Source: Prevotellaceae bacterium
Lineage (GTDB): Bacteria > Bacteroidota > Bacteroidia > Bacteroidales > UBA932
Assembly (NCBI GenBank): GCA_031264645.1
Contig: JAISDR010000005.1
Location: forward strand, 1-20,333
Length of the DNA: 20,333 nt
Reading direction: 5' to 3'
The stretch's first letter is position 1. Each line of letters opens with the position of its first letter. The notes beneath the pieces were generated by a model that saw nothing but the letters and a program-made list of their open reading frames with translations, was not told the DNA's origin and did no database searches. Positions 6,178-14,960 of this stretch are shown here, one piece after another. Made by a program: the position numbers and the translations under genes.

Positions 6178-8535
6178 TCAATTCTCCACTGACCTGACGA
6201 TGAAAGGCACGACCAGGGAATATCCTTCGTCGTCGATAAGAGTTATGGTATGATTTCCTGGCTCCGGGAGGTATGCCATTTGGTGATTGTCGTGAGTTTC
6301 GCCGATGTACTGTTCGTCGATATGCCAGTAGACAGTTGATTTTGCTCTGTTGTGCGCTGCCTGCAGGACTATTTTTCCCTTTTTGCCGTCGAGCTGTTTT
6401 GTTGCCACGACCGATATTCCGTAAGTGGGATATATCATTTGCATTGGCGAAAAATCGTCGATTGAGCAGTCCGGATTGATTGGCGGCAGGGGGCGGTAAT
6501 CGGCATGACGTCGCCGGTAGTACCATTCCTGAGCCGGAGGAAGCACAAACCAGGACTTGTGAACCATCTCGTGCGGAGGGTAGCAGGAGCTGTTGACCCT
6601 GTACTTTTCGTCCCTGTCCAAATGTATCAGGCGATGATACGGACAGACGCCCGCCTGCAATCCCGCCTGCGTTACCCATATCGAATCGGTATCCGCGCAG
6701 TATTCGCCCGCCCTGTGCCCGCTTTGACGGCATACCGCTATCCGGCTCATTTCGTCGTAGGGACGTCCGAACCAGCCTTTTGAACGGGGCAGCAGATTAA
6801 ATACGTCGAACATCAGCGGCGCGGCATATCCCACGCCTGTAAGCAGGGGACGTCCTTCTCCCGAAGCGTTTCCAACCCATACGCCCACGACATGTTCGGG
6901 AGTTATTCCGATAGCCCATGCATCGCGGTTGCCGTAGCTGGTACCCGTTTTCCACGCAATTTTCCTTCCGGAAGAAAACATCATCCACGAAGACTCCTCT
7001 TCGGGACGGTTCAGTTCCGCCAAAGTTTCGAGCGTCTGGTATATAGCCGCCGCGCTGATCAGTCCCGAGGAGGAATAAACCGGCGTTTCCTCTTCCGCGT
7101 CTTCATCTTTAATATAGTTCAGTTTTTTAGTATCGCGCATGTTGTACCGTCCGCTGTTTCCTCCGAAATGCCTGAGTATCCTTGCCATGTCGGCATACAT
7201 TCCCGTGATGTCCCAGAGCGTTCCTTCCGCTCCGCCAAGAATAAGCGACAGTCCGTAGTGCATCGGCGGTTTCGTCAGCGTGGTCATGCCCAAATCCTTT
7301 AGCAGGAGATGGAACTTTTCCACGTTATAGTCGGCAAGCATCCGTACCGAAGGGACATTCAGCGAGCGTATCAGGGCGTCATGCGCGGAGACGGCGCCGT
7401 CAAACGACCTGTTGTAGTTGTGGGGCGAAAATCCGGCAACATGAAAGGGGATATCCGGAATGAGAGTGCCGGGCAGAATCTCGCCTTCATCCAGCATCGC
7501 CGCGTACAGAAAGGGTTTCAGGATGCTTCCCGTACTTCGCGGGGCGGAAATAATGTCCACGCTGGCGCCGTGCCTGTCGTTTCCGCCGACAATGTTTCCC
7601 GTATATGCAGTCACATTGCCGCTTTCCGTTTCGACGACTATCACGGCGGCATTGTTCACCATATTGGCTTTGAAAGTCCGGGCATGAATGTCGACCACCG
7701 CGTTGACCGACTGCTGCAACTCGGACGATATGCTTGTCCGAATCCTCTTGCCGGGAAATCTGTCGGCGATTTTATCAAGCAGATGAGGCGCCGAACGCGG
7801 CAGCGGCAAAGGGTTTTCGGGCAAGGGCTCTATCTTGGCAAGCATACAGTCGTTCATGCTTATGATTCCCTTTTCCATCATATTGTCGAGAAGGGCGTCG
7901 CGTTTGGTTTTGAGCGCATTCCTGTTCCTTCCGGGATGTATCAGGGCGGGGGAATTGGGCAGTACGGCAAGCGTGGCGGCTTCAGCCCATGACATTTCCG
8001 CGGCATTGCGCCCGAAATATCGCCATGCCGCAGCTTCGATACCCACAACGTTACCGCCAAAAGGCGCGCCGGAGGCATACAGCGCCAGGATTTTCCTTTT
8101 GCTCATGCGCGCCTCGAGCCGGACAGCCAGCAGCGTCTCTATTACTTTTTCCTTTATCGTACGTTTTTTGCCCCTTCGCATCAGGCGCACCGTCTGCATG
8201 CTTATCGTGCTTCCTCCCTCGACGGTTTTTCCCTTACCGGCGTTGTGTATCAATGCCCGGACTATGGCTGTCGGGTCGACGCCGCGGTGAGAATAGAAGC
8301 GTTTGTCTTCGAATGTAATCAGGGCTTTGACATATTTTTCGGGAAAAGTTTCCTTTCCGGGAAAACGCCACTGCCCGTCGGACGCTATCTTTGCGCCTAA
8401 AAGTTCGCCGCCGGAATCCTCCATCACAGTACAGTAAGGAAAATCCGCGTAACGGACGGGAAAGCAGAAAAATGCGACAACAGCAAGATAAAGCGCCGGT
8501 ATACAGTATTTCCTTATTTTATCCACAGCCCTCAT
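6178..8535 (-). CDS. pbpC: Penicillin-binding protein 1C (bifunctional peptidoglycan synthase)
   Basis: The 785-residue product has a cytoplasmic start and one membrane anchor (about residues 11-30). The GT51 glycosyltransferase domain (about 45-215) carries the catalytic Glu in FEDKRF (E76) and the motifs GGSTISMQ (108-115) and RTIKEK (125-130). The transpeptidase domain has the active-site motif SILK (S337-K340), SLN (391-393) and KTGT (529-532). A C-terminal domain of about 90 residues matches the BiPBP_C domain specific to the 1C class. PBP1C polymerises and, less clearly, cross-links peptidoglycan at the periplasmic face. An alpha-2-macroglobulin gene often lies next to pbpC, but none is seen here. 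It is last in a compact cluster, 9 bp after the PAP2 gene. All motifs are intact. Confidence 0.95.
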   Translation of the reverse strand: MRAVDKIRKYCIPALYLAVVAFFCFPVRYADFPYCTVMEDSGGELLGAKIASDGQWRFPGKETFPEKYVKALITFEDKRFYSHRGVDPTAIVRALIHNAGKGKTVEGGSTISMQTVRLMRRGKKRTIKEKVIETLLAVRLEARMSKRKILALYASGAPFGGNVVGIEAAAWRYFGRNAAEMSWAEAATLAVLPNSPALIHPGRNRNALKTKRDALLDNMMEKGIISMNDCMLAKIEPLPENPLPLPRSAPHLLDKIADRFPGKRIRTSISSELQQSVNAVVDIHARTFKANMVNNAAVIVVETESGNVTAYTGNIVGGNDRHGASVDIISAPRSTGSILKPFLYAAMLDEGEILPGTLIPDIPFHVAGFSPHNYNRSFDGAVSAHDALIRSLNVPSVRMLADYNVEKFHLLLKDLGMTTLTKPPMHYGLSLILGGAEGTLWDITGMYADMARILRHFGGNSGRYNMRDTKKLNYIKDEDAEEETPVYSSSGLISAAAIYQTLETLAELNRPEEESSWMMFSSGRKIAWKTGTSYGNRDAWAIGITPEHVVGVWVGNASGEGRPLLTGVGYAAPLMFDVFNLLPRSKGWFGRPYDEMSRIAVCRQSGHRAGEYCADTDSIWVTQAGLQAGVCPYHRLIHLDRDEKYRVNSSCYPPHEMVHKSWFVLPPAQEWYYRRRHADYRPLPPINPDCSIDDFSPMQMIYPTYGISVVATKQLDGKKGKIVLQAAHNRAKSTVYWHIDEQYIGETHDNHQMAYLPEPGNHTITLIDDEGYSLVVPFIVRSVEN

Positions 8536-8544
8536 TGTTAATTA

Positions 8545-9441
8545 TTAATCGCTAACTGTTAATCGAAACAGGCTTTTGCTCAGGGCTAAAATCAGCGGAG
8601 CCGCAATAAATGCAGCAAGCACATCTACCAGATAATGCGCTTTTATATATACGGTTGCCGCGGTCAGGATAATTGCGACAGGCAGTATAATGTAAAAATA
8701 CTTCCGGGCGTTCTGGAACAGCAGAATCATTACGATAAGCGTAAGCCCCACGTGCGAGCTTGGAAATGCGCCGGTAGGCATCTCGCCCTCAAACTGAAGC
8801 CAGCGCATCAGCGAACAGAAGAAATATCCGTCGGGAACCTGACTGTCCGGAAAAGAATAGTAAAACTGCGGTCCCGCGACGGGAACAAGCGTGAATATCG
8901 CGTAAAAAATGAAAAACGAGCACAGGCAGTAGAACATCGCGCGGTCAGCCATGTCGGGCTTGACGAAGAAAAAATAGGTGAAAGTGAACAGAAACAGCAG
9001 GTAGTAAGAAAAATATCCGAAATACATGATTTCCGACACCACAGACTGCGGAAACGCTTTCGAAAACTCGATTGCGGGCGAGCATCCGAAAATCGCGACG
9101 TCCAAATGTTCGAAAAAGCTGTCGAGATTGGGCAGGAATATGCTTTCGGGCAGACCGGTATTGTCCGGATGCGCAAGATAGTACGTTTCGGGATACCAGT
9201 ATGCTATCAGCGAAAACGGAAAGAGGTAGCGTATGTAATTCACGAATTTATTCCCGGACTTTTCCGAAATGAACGCCATCAGGCAGACGGCTGTGAAAAA
9301 GGCAATCCTGTAGAACAGAAGGGTGCATGTCTGCGTGTGTATTCCGAAAAGCGTCAGAATGCAGGCGGCAGTAATCAGTATGTATGCAAATGTTAATAAT
9401 TCGACAGAATTGAAATGTCCCGTCAGCGAACGTATTCTCAT
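8545..9441 (-). CDS. PAP2-superfamily membrane phosphatase/transferase (inositol-phosphorylceramide-synthase-like)
   Basis: The 298-residue product is very hydrophobic, with about six membrane segments. It carries GPQFYY (190-195), FPSSH (226-230) and HYLVD (269-273), which supply the paired histidines and aspartate of the PAP2 active site. The spacing and GPxxYY motif fit the PAP2_3 branch, which includes inositol-phosphorylceramide synthases. Bacteroidota make sphingolipids, so a lipid head-group transferase is possible. A lipid-carrier (undecaprenyl-pyrophosphate) phosphatase is the alternative, favoured by the cell-wall neighbours. It starts 2 bp after mreC and ends 9 bp before pbpC. The family call is strong, the exact substrate unknown. 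Confidence 0.82.
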   Translation of the reverse strand: MRIRSLTGHFNSVELLTFAYILITAACILTLFGIHTQTCTLLFYRIAFFTAVCLMAFISEKSGNKFVNYIRYLFPFSLIAYWYPETYYLAHPDNTGLPESIFLPNLDSFFEHLDVAIFGCSPAIEFSKAFPQSVVSEIMYFGYFSYYLLFLFTFTYFFFVKPDMADRAMFYCLCSFFIFYAIFTLVPVAGPQFYYSFPDSQVPDGYFFCSLMRWLQFEGEMPTGAFPSSHVGLTLIVMILLFQNARKYFYIILPVAIILTAATVYIKAHYLVDVLAAFIAAPLILALSKSLFRLTVSD

Positions 9442-9443
9442 AA

Positions 9444-10274
9444 TTACCTGAATCTAACCTCCTTTTTCAGGGAATCCAGTTCCTGTCTGTTTGTTGCGCT
9501 GACAATATATACGTTGTAAAGACTTTGAAAGTCATTGCTCAGCTTTATCCTGATTCTGTACGAGACCCCCTTGTCCAGCCGGTACGATTCCACCGTTCCT
9601 ATCATAATTCCTTCCGGAAAAGTCAGCGAATGTCCGCTTGTTACGACCGTATCGCCTTTCTGTATGGCTATATGCTGGGGAATGTCAATCATTTCTATAT
9701 GCCGTATATCTTTCATGTCCCATACCAGCGGACCGTAAAGTCCCGTTCTCGCAAGTTTTCCGTTAATGTTTTTCGATGTATTCAGCAGTGAGCTTACCGT
9801 GCAGAAATTGTCGCTTACGCGGTCGACAATCCCCACTATCCCGTCCAGCGATATGACTCCCATATCCCTGACAACTCCGTCGTTACCGCCGACATTTAAG
9901 ATGATTGTGTTATCGTTTTTATTCAGGGTATTGTCTATAATGTTTGCAGGAATATATCCGAAATTTTGCAGAACGCGAGCGTTGCCGCCCTGTTTGTCTC
10001 CGGCAAGTTCAAGCTGGTTTTTCAGATATATGTTTTCGTCCATTAATGAGAGGTTTATATTCAGCAAATCGCGATTTTTGGATTTCAGATTCATGTAATC
10101 CTTCCATGAAAGCATAAGCCCTTTTACGCTGCCCCTGACCGCGTCCACCTGCGCCAATACCCTTGAATGCCTGAAATATGAAGAATGCGAGATTAAAAAA
10201 ACGGATATCCCTTCCAGTACAAGGAACATCAAAAACAAATGATATTTTACGATGAAACGAAATAAGCTTTCCAT
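9444..10274 (-). CDS. mreC: Rod-shape-determining protein MreC
   Basis: The 276-residue product has a short cytoplasmic N-terminus, one membrane segment (about residues 10-30) and a coiled-coil stretch (about 60-95). A periplasmic beta-rich core follows, with the family features FGYIPANIID, GGNDGVVRDMGVIS and DTVVTSGHSLTFPEGIMIGTV. MreC is a periplasmic scaffold that links MreB and RodA/PBP2 to elongation-phase peptidoglycan synthesis. It is normally encoded between mreB and mreD. Here those genes are absent, and mreC abuts ung upstream and a PAP2 gene downstream. The sequence looks complete. Whether this is the only mreC of the genome or an additional copy cannot be told from the window. Confidence 0.88.
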   Translation of the reverse strand: MESLFRFIVKYHLFLMFLVLEGISVFLISHSSYFRHSRVLAQVDAVRGSVKGLMLSWKDYMNLKSKNRDLLNINLSLMDENIYLKNQLELAGDKQGGNARVLQNFGYIPANIIDNTLNKNDNTIILNVGGNDGVVRDMGVISLDGIVGIVDRVSDNFCTVSSLLNTSKNINGKLARTGLYGPLVWDMKDIRHIEMIDIPQHIAIQKGDTVVTSGHSLTFPEGIMIGTVESYRLDKGVSYRIRIKLSNDFQSLYNVYIVSATNRQELDSLKKEVRFR

Positions 10275-10949
10275 TCAGTCTGCTATCTTCCAGTCAATTT
10301 CGGAAACGCCCTGCTGTTTCAGTATCCTGTTGGTTTCCGAAAAATGTTTGCATCCAAAAAAACTTGAAGCCGAGAGCGGCGAGGGATGCGCCGATTCCAG
10401 TACAAAGTGCCTGCCTGTGTCTATCAGCGCCTTTTTCTGACGGGCAAAATTACCCCACAACAGAAATACTACTCCCGACTTGTGCTCGGAAATTTTCCTT
10501 ATGACGGCGTCGGTGAAATATGCCCATCCTGCTTTGGAATGCGATGCGGCTTCCCCTCTCCGCACTGTCAGCATTGCGTTTAAGAGGAATACTCCCTGCT
10601 CCGCCCAGCTCTCCAGATTGCCGTGCCGGGGGGGCTCAATGCCAAGATCGTTCCTGATTTCCTTGAAAATATTCACCAGCGAGGGAGGCTGCGGTATCCC
10701 TTTCGGAACGGAAAACGAAAGTCCGTGCGCCTGACCTTCTCCATGATAGGGATCCTGCCCTAAAATCACAACTTTCACCCTGTCGAAAGGAGTTTTCTCG
10801 AAGGCGTTAAATATCAGTTTCCCCGGGGGATATACCTGTTTGCCGTTCTTTATTTCGCTTTTAATGAAACCTGCAAGTTCGGTAAAATACGGCTTGTCAA
10901 ACTCTTCTTCTAAAACAGACTTCCAGCCGGGCTCAATTTTAACATCCAT
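10275..10949 (-). CDS. ung: Uracil-DNA glycosylase, family 1
   Basis: The 224-residue product has all UDG family 1 motifs: GQDPYHG (64-70) with the water-activating Asp66, the NAMLTV segment (124-129) that positions uracil, and AHPSPLS (187-193) with the catalytic His188 and the minor-groove loop. It removes uracil from DNA and starts base-excision repair in the cytoplasm. It is the first gene of the ung-mreC-PAP2-pbpC set, with mreC starting on the next base after its stop codon. A TAnnTTTG element lies about 40 bp upstream of its ATG, so it probably also provides the promoter for the wall genes. Confidence 0.96.
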   Translation of the reverse strand: MDVKIEPGWKSVLEEEFDKPYFTELAGFIKSEIKNGKQVYPPGKLIFNAFEKTPFDRVKVVILGQDPYHGEGQAHGLSFSVPKGIPQPPSLVNIFKEIRNDLGIEPPRHGNLESWAEQGVFLLNAMLTVRRGEAASHSKAGWAYFTDAVIRKISEHKSGVVFLLWGNFARQKKALIDTGRHFVLESAHPSPLSASSFFGCKHFSETNRILKQQGVSEIDWKIAD

Positions 10950-10986
10950 AGTATTATAAGTGTTATTTTATTATTATAATCGGTCG

Positions 10987-10994
10987 CAAAAGTA
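10987..10994 (-). promoter_or_regulatory. Bacteroidota -7 promoter element of ung operon
   Basis: On the minus strand this reads TACTTTTG, a perfect match to TAnnTTTG. No convincing -33 TTTG is seen at the usual spacing; that position is occupied by the AATTCTGTAA repeats. The inferred start of transcription is about 30 bp before the ung ATG. Confidence 0.6.
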
Positions 10995-11002
10995 AACATT
11001 TT

Positions 11003-11041
11003 TTACAGAATTACAGAATTTGGGGCAGAATTTACAGAATT
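11003..11041. repeat. Short iterated word TTACAGAATT
   Basis: TTACAGAATT occurs at 11003-11012, 11011-11020 and 11032-11041, with a fourth variant GGCAGAATTT between. The last copy overlaps the stop codon of the neighbouring gene (11040-11042). It is placed like the heptad arrays, at a gene's 3' end, but has a different word. Confidence 0.7.
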
Positions 11042-11948
11042 ATATACTCCCAAAGGTAACCGATGAGTCGGATAAAATAAGTGTTTTTTGTTTTGATTGC
11101 CTGTTTTTAGTATAATATTGTAGCGTTAACATTTGCTTATCATTATCAATCGAAAAACCTGCAATTCTATCTCTTTTTATCGAAAAACTTTTACGGGTAA
11201 TAAATTTTTTATAATAATATATAAAACAAACAATTGATACTGTAGCCATAATAACAGTTATAATAAGAGTCCAAGCTTCTTTATACCACAGAATAGTCAT
11301 TACAATCGACCCTAAAAAAGTCAATGAAAATAAAGCAAACAACTGATAAGTCCCTTTTATATATTTTTTTGCATCTATATTTTGTGAATATAATTTGAAA
11401 TCGACGAATGAAATATTTTTATCTCTTACATATAAATAACCATCTTTCATGCTGACAATTTGGGATATATGCTCTCTATCTATAATATTGTTTTCATATA
11501 AAGCCTGCAATATTTGTTCTTTTTCATTTATATCTAAAGGCAAACCCATACTTCTGATTTTTACTCTTTTCTTATTCTCTTTAAATTTGAAAAAAATACA
11601 ATTTCTTTTTTCGTTTATATAAATTTCTCTTATATCTTTCTTATAAAGAATCGATTTCCCAGACAGCCGATAAAGAATAGAGGCACGAAACATAACTATA
11701 GTCATACATAAAATTATTGATAACATTCCCGGATATAGATTATCCCTTATCATGACATACGAAGTTCCGATAATCATTAAAAATATGACGCCAAGAAAAA
11801 ACAGTCCGGCTATAGCAGCATAATCAGGTTTTGTTTTCAAATCCAATTGATTAATGTTATTTGATTGGGATATGACATATTTGTCGTCAAAAATAAAAAT
11901 ATTATCATATCTCAGCGGAATCATTTTAAAATTTTCTGTATTAATCAT
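11040..11948 (-). CDS. Internally duplicated membrane protein of unknown function
   Basis: I do not recognise a named family. The 302-residue product has two similar modules, each made of two hydrophobic helices followed by a basic, beta-rich cytosolic-type segment. Helices near 44-65 and 72-90 precede a segment containing KSILYKKDIREIYIN; helices near 200-218 and 228-246 precede one containing RKSFSIKRDRIAGFSID. The shared pattern is K-S-[IF]-x(3)-[KR]-[DR]-[IR]-x(2)-[FI]-x-I followed by strands rich in Phe/Tyr/Lys, as in small PH-like membrane-associated domains. The gene is visibly more AT-rich and Ile/Asn/Lys-rich than its neighbours, which suggests acquisition from elsewhere. It starts 31 bp after hisIE on the same strand, so co-transcription is possible. 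It is probably a real gene; no function is proposed. Confidence 0.75.
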   Translation of the reverse strand: MINTENFKMIPLRYDNIFIFDDKYVISQSNNINQLDLKTKPDYAAIAGLFFLGVIFLMIIGTSYVMIRDNLYPGMLSIILCMTIVMFRASILYRLSGKSILYKKDIREIYINEKRNCIFFKFKENKKRVKIRSMGLPLDINEKEQILQALYENNIIDREHISQIVSMKDGYLYVRDKNISFVDFKLYSQNIDAKKYIKGTYQLFALFSLTFLGSIVMTILWYKEAWTLIITVIMATVSIVCFIYYYKKFITRKSFSIKRDRIAGFSIDNDKQMLTLQYYTKNRQSKQKTLILSDSSVTFGSI

Positions 11949-11979
11949 AATTTAATTGAAATAAACACACTTGCGAGTT

Positions 11980-12624
11980 CTAACTGTTTGATTCAAAATC
12001 TGCCTGTTTCTCTTTTTTGTCAATTATGTGACGCGAGGCAAGTTCGTCAATAATATCCTTTATTTCAATACCCTGATTAACCATGAGAACCATAAGGTGG
12101 TAGATCAAATCCGATATTTCGTAAACCAGTTCTTCCTTGGAGTTTTTTGCTCCGATAATGACTTCGGTACTTTCTTCTCCTATCTTTTTCAGTATCTTGT
12201 CAAGTCCCTTTTCGAACAGGTATGTTGTGTACGAGCCTTCGGGACGGCTTGCATTACGGTCGAGCAGGAGTTCAAACAGCGAATGAAACGAGAACCGGCG
12301 GACTTCTCCGGAAACAAAAACCGGCGTCTCGAAACAGGTTTCCGCTCCCGTGTGACATGCAGGTCCATCCTTGATTACCTCCACGACTAAAGCGTCGCAG
12401 TCGCAGTCGGCGCATATACTGACAATATGCTGATAGTTACCGGACGTTTCGCCTTTTCTCCACAATTCCTTACGGCTTCTGCTGTAGAAGCATGTCTTTT
12501 TTTCGGCAATACTGATTGCCAGACTTTCGGCATTCATGTATGCCAGCGTCAATACGGCTTTGCTGTAGTAATCCTGAACAATAGCAGGAATCAAGCCGTT
12601 TTCGTCAAATCTCAGTTCTGTCAT
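11980..12624 (-). CDS. hisIE: Bifunctional phosphoribosyl-AMP cyclohydrolase / phosphoribosyl-ATP pyrophosphatase
   Basis: The 214-residue cytoplasmic enzyme catalyses steps 2 and 3 of histidine synthesis. The N-terminal HisI domain (about 1-105) has the metal-site series DCDCD (73-77) and the cysteines C74, C90 and C97 that bind zinc. The C-terminal HisE domain (about 114-200) has [14 protein letters not shown] (147-160), with the glutamates that bind magnesium, and [14 protein letters not shown]. The fusion is the usual Bacteroidota form. hisF and the other his genes, which often lie next to it, are not in the window. It begins 21 bp after corA on the same strand. Confidence 0.96.
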   Translation of the reverse strand: MTELRFDENGLIPAIVQDYYSKAVLTLAYMNAESLAISIAEKKTCFYSRSRKELWRKGETSGNYQHIVSICADCDCDALVVEVIKDGPACHTGAETCFETPVFVSGEVRRFSFHSLFELLLDRNASRPEGSYTTYLFEKGLDKILKKIGEESTEVIIGAKNSKEELVYEISDLIYHLMVLMVNQGIEIKDIIDELASRHIIDKKEKQADFESNS

Positions 12625-12645
12625 GCGATAATATAATGTCTTGTA

Positions 12646-13593
12646 TTAAAGTAGTTTTTTCCGTTTAAATATATACAGCGTGATGGCTGCCGAAAATATC
12701 ATCAGCACAATGCTGAACAGATAGCCGTACTTCCAGTGCGTTTCGGGCATAATCTCGAAATTCATTCCGTATATCGACGCGATAAGCGTAGGCGGCATAA
12801 ACACCACTGATGTGATGGTGAATATTTTGATGATTTTATTCTGTTCCACATTGATAAGACCCAGCACCGTATTCTGGAGATATTCCAGCCTTTCGAAACC
12901 GAAATCGGCATGGTTCAGCAGCGAGTTCACGTCGCTTATCATCACCGTCACTTTTGACTGTATATCCGAGGGGAAGAGGTTGCTTTTGAGTATCGACGAC
13001 AGGGTACGCTGCTTGTCAATGATATTTTCCCTGATAATCATTATGTTTTCCTGAAGCTGGCTAAGGTAAACCAGAGTTTCCTTTTCCACCTGATTTATCA
13101 CGACTTGCCTTGTCAGCTGGGTGATTTCCTTGGCGATACCCTCTATCATGTCGGCGTCGAGGTCGATTCTGTTTTCGAGGATCATTATCAGCAAATGATA
13201 GCCTGTGATGTAAAGGCTGTGGCTGCTCATTATCTTGCGTCCGACTTCGGTCAGCGTCCTCAAATCCGTATTTCGCGAGACAATCAGTATTCCCCCGCAT
13301 ACCGTAAACGACACCGGTTCTTCCACATATCCATCGCCCTGCGACAGGAGGAAGTTTGTATTTCCATAAACAATATCGTCGGTTTCGAAGTATCGCGAAC
13401 TGCTTTCGATTTCTTCAGCCTGCGCCCTTGTCTGCAGTTCGGTATTGAGGAATGCCTCGATTGCGCGCTTTTCCTTTCCGAGCGGATCGTTCAAGTCAAT
13501 CCATACAATATCTTCATACCCTAAATTGTTCAAAACCTTGAGGTCAGAACTTTGTAAAATTTTATTTCCCGATTTATAATAGAACAGAACCAT
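12646..13593 (-). CDS. corA: CorA-family magnesium/cobalt transporter
   Basis: The 315-residue product has a large cytoplasmic domain ending in long charged helices, then two C-terminal membrane helices. The signature YGMN (275-278) ends the first helix and is followed by a short periplasmic loop, FEIMPETHW. A basic tail (KRKKLL) closes the chain. Homopentamers form a Mg2+ channel, and some relatives carry Co2+, Ni2+ or Zn2+. The acidic loop after GMN is the expected ion-attracting site. It has no obvious functional link to hisIE downstream. Confidence 0.94.
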   Translation of the reverse strand: MVLFYYKSGNKILQSSDLKVLNNLGYEDIVWIDLNDPLGKEKRAIEAFLNTELQTRAQAEEIESSSRYFETDDIVYGNTNFLLSQGDGYVEEPVSFTVCGGILIVSRNTDLRTLTEVGRKIMSSHSLYITGYHLLIMILENRIDLDADMIEGIAKEITQLTRQVVINQVEKETLVYLSQLQENIMIIRENIIDKQRTLSSILKSNLFPSDIQSKVTVMISDVNSLLNHADFGFERLEYLQNTVLGLINVEQNKIIKIFTITSVVFMPPTLIASIYGMNFEIMPETHWKYGYLFSIVLMIFSAAITLYIFKRKKLL

Positions 13594-13651
13594 AATTTCA
13601 TTTTTTTGATTTAATTAATACCGTTATAATTGTTGTTAAAATACCATAAAT

Positions 13652-13675
13652 GCCCTTTAATCAAAATTAAAGGGC
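13652..13675 (-). terminator. Hairpin at the end of mqnA, possible terminator
   Basis: GCCCTTTAAT (13652-13661) / ATTAAAGGGC (13666-13675) is a perfect 10-bp stem with a 4-base loop that touches the mqnA stop codon. On the minus strand it is followed by a broken T-rich tail, so it may be a weak terminator. The same bases contain TAATTTTG, a possible -7 element for corA, but without a -33 match. Confidence 0.55.
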
Positions 13676-14445
13676 TAACAACTTCGATATTTTGATTTCA
13701 ATTTGAGAACCATATTCCAAAACTCTACAAGAGCTTTGTGTTTTGCGAAATCAAAGTTATAATCAATATTTTCAGTGAGATATTTAATTGCCTCACAATA
13801 ATCCAGACTGTGCTTGTGTTCGCTGACTGCCGCGGGAATATTTGCCAGTCCCGAGGACAATGCTTTATTGAACAGTGAAATAAAATCTTCCGGCAATGAC
13901 CTGACAGCCGTCCATACGGCAAAAACAAAAGGCATGCCTGTGTATTCTTTCCATGCATGGGCTAAATCGAGCTTGTATTTGAACCGGTTTTCATAGTCAA
14001 ACACTTTGTCGCCAATAAGAACGTATCCGGAATTTTCTCTGTCGGGATCAATATCATTCAACGAGCTTAACGAAACGGGCGAGGCTTTTATTTTCCAGAA
14101 ATCCTCCATCAAAAGCTGAGCCAGAAGAACAGATGTGCGGGATTCGAAATCAAGATAGAGATTTTTTATTTCGGAAACAGGTTGATTTGAGCAAATTGCA
14201 ACAGAACGGACATTGCCCGAAGCTCCTATACAGTAGTCGGAAATGATTTTTTTATCGGGAATTGAAGGCACAACCGCAGAAGGAACGATGCCCAGATCAG
14301 CGTCTTTATTAAGCAGTCTGAGGGCGCATTCGGCAGGAGTGTTATATTGAAGATCAATATAATCAATAATTTCCGAATGCTTCAATCCATATACAAAGGG
14401 TGAAGTATTGAGGTATGATATGATTGATACTTTTATCTTTTCCAT
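13675..14445 (-). CDS. mqnA: Chorismate dehydratase MqnA (futalosine pathway of menaquinone synthesis)
   Basis: The 256-residue protein belongs to the MqnA/MqnD periplasmic-binding-protein-like family. MqnA converts chorismate to 3-enolpyruvyl-benzoate, the first step of the futalosine route. Family features are VSIISYLNTSPFVYGL at the N-terminus, DADLGIVPSAVVPSI, and IGASGNVRSVAICS followed by LDFESRTSVLLAQLLMEDFW. MqnA fits better than MqnD because of the SYLNTxPF start and the GxVRSV motif. The frame is open to a GTG at 14472, but the ATG at 14445 gives the usual family N-terminus. It is monocistronic, with its own promoter. No other mqn gene is in the window, so pathway completeness cannot be judged here. 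Confidence 0.88.
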   Translation of the reverse strand: MEKIKVSIISYLNTSPFVYGLKHSEIIDYIDLQYNTPAECALRLLNKDADLGIVPSAVVPSIPDKKIISDYCIGASGNVRSVAICSNQPVSEIKNLYLDFESRTSVLLAQLLMEDFWKIKASPVSLSSLNDIDPDRENSGYVLIGDKVFDYENRFKYKLDLAHAWKEYTGMPFVFAVWTAVRSLPEDFISLFNKALSSGLANIPAAVSEHKHSLDYCEAIKYLTENIDYNFDFAKHKALVEFWNMVLKLKSKYRSC

Positions 14446-14535
14446 TATAAAAACTTTTTTACCTGAAGGCACAAACCACTGTTATTTAAAAAATTACCAC
14501 ACCGGAATGTTACTGCATACTCATTTTTACCGCGG

Positions 14536-14567
14536 CAAAGGTACTGCTAAAATTACAGTTGTGCAAA
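14536..14567 (-). promoter_or_regulatory. Bacteroidota-type promoter of mqnA
   Basis: On the minus strand TTTG (14564-14567) is followed after 20 bp by TACCTTTG (14536-14543), matching the TTTG-N19-21-TAnnTTTG consensus. Transcription would start about 85 bp before the mqnA ATG. Confidence 0.75.
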
Positions 14568-14651
14568 TAAAATTTTTTATTCCAATTATACTGTGCGCGG
14601 TGTAAACTTCTGGAATTAGTAAGAATTTTTTGTACTGGAGTCTCCTGCATG

Positions 14652-14671
14652 AAAAATCCGACCGGATTTTT
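14652..14671. other. Hairpin with T-run, possible terminator of a small RNA
   Basis: AAAAATCC (14652-14659) / GGATTTTT (14664-14671) closes a 4-base loop (GACC), and both arms end in A/T runs. It lies between divergent genes, where no mRNA end is expected, so it may end an unannotated small transcript. No promoter for such an RNA was identified. Confidence 0.35.
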
Positions 14672-14960
14672 CGTCCTTAAGTATAAATTATTAATTGTTT
14701 ATTGAAATCATTATTAATTGGCATATTATTAATAAATTATACATTAATAGATTTTGTAATCATTTGTTTCTTTCATATTTATAAAAGATGGAAACTTCAA
14801 TAAATTTAATTGAGTACTCCCTGAATTTTGACACTTCCATCCAAAATTTCCATTTTTTAGAAGTCTGCCCCCCAAAAAAATCGTATAAAAAGTGGAAAAA
14901 ACACATTTTTCCGATCGCAATGCGGTATATATTTCATAAAAACAACAAAAATTTAGCGCT

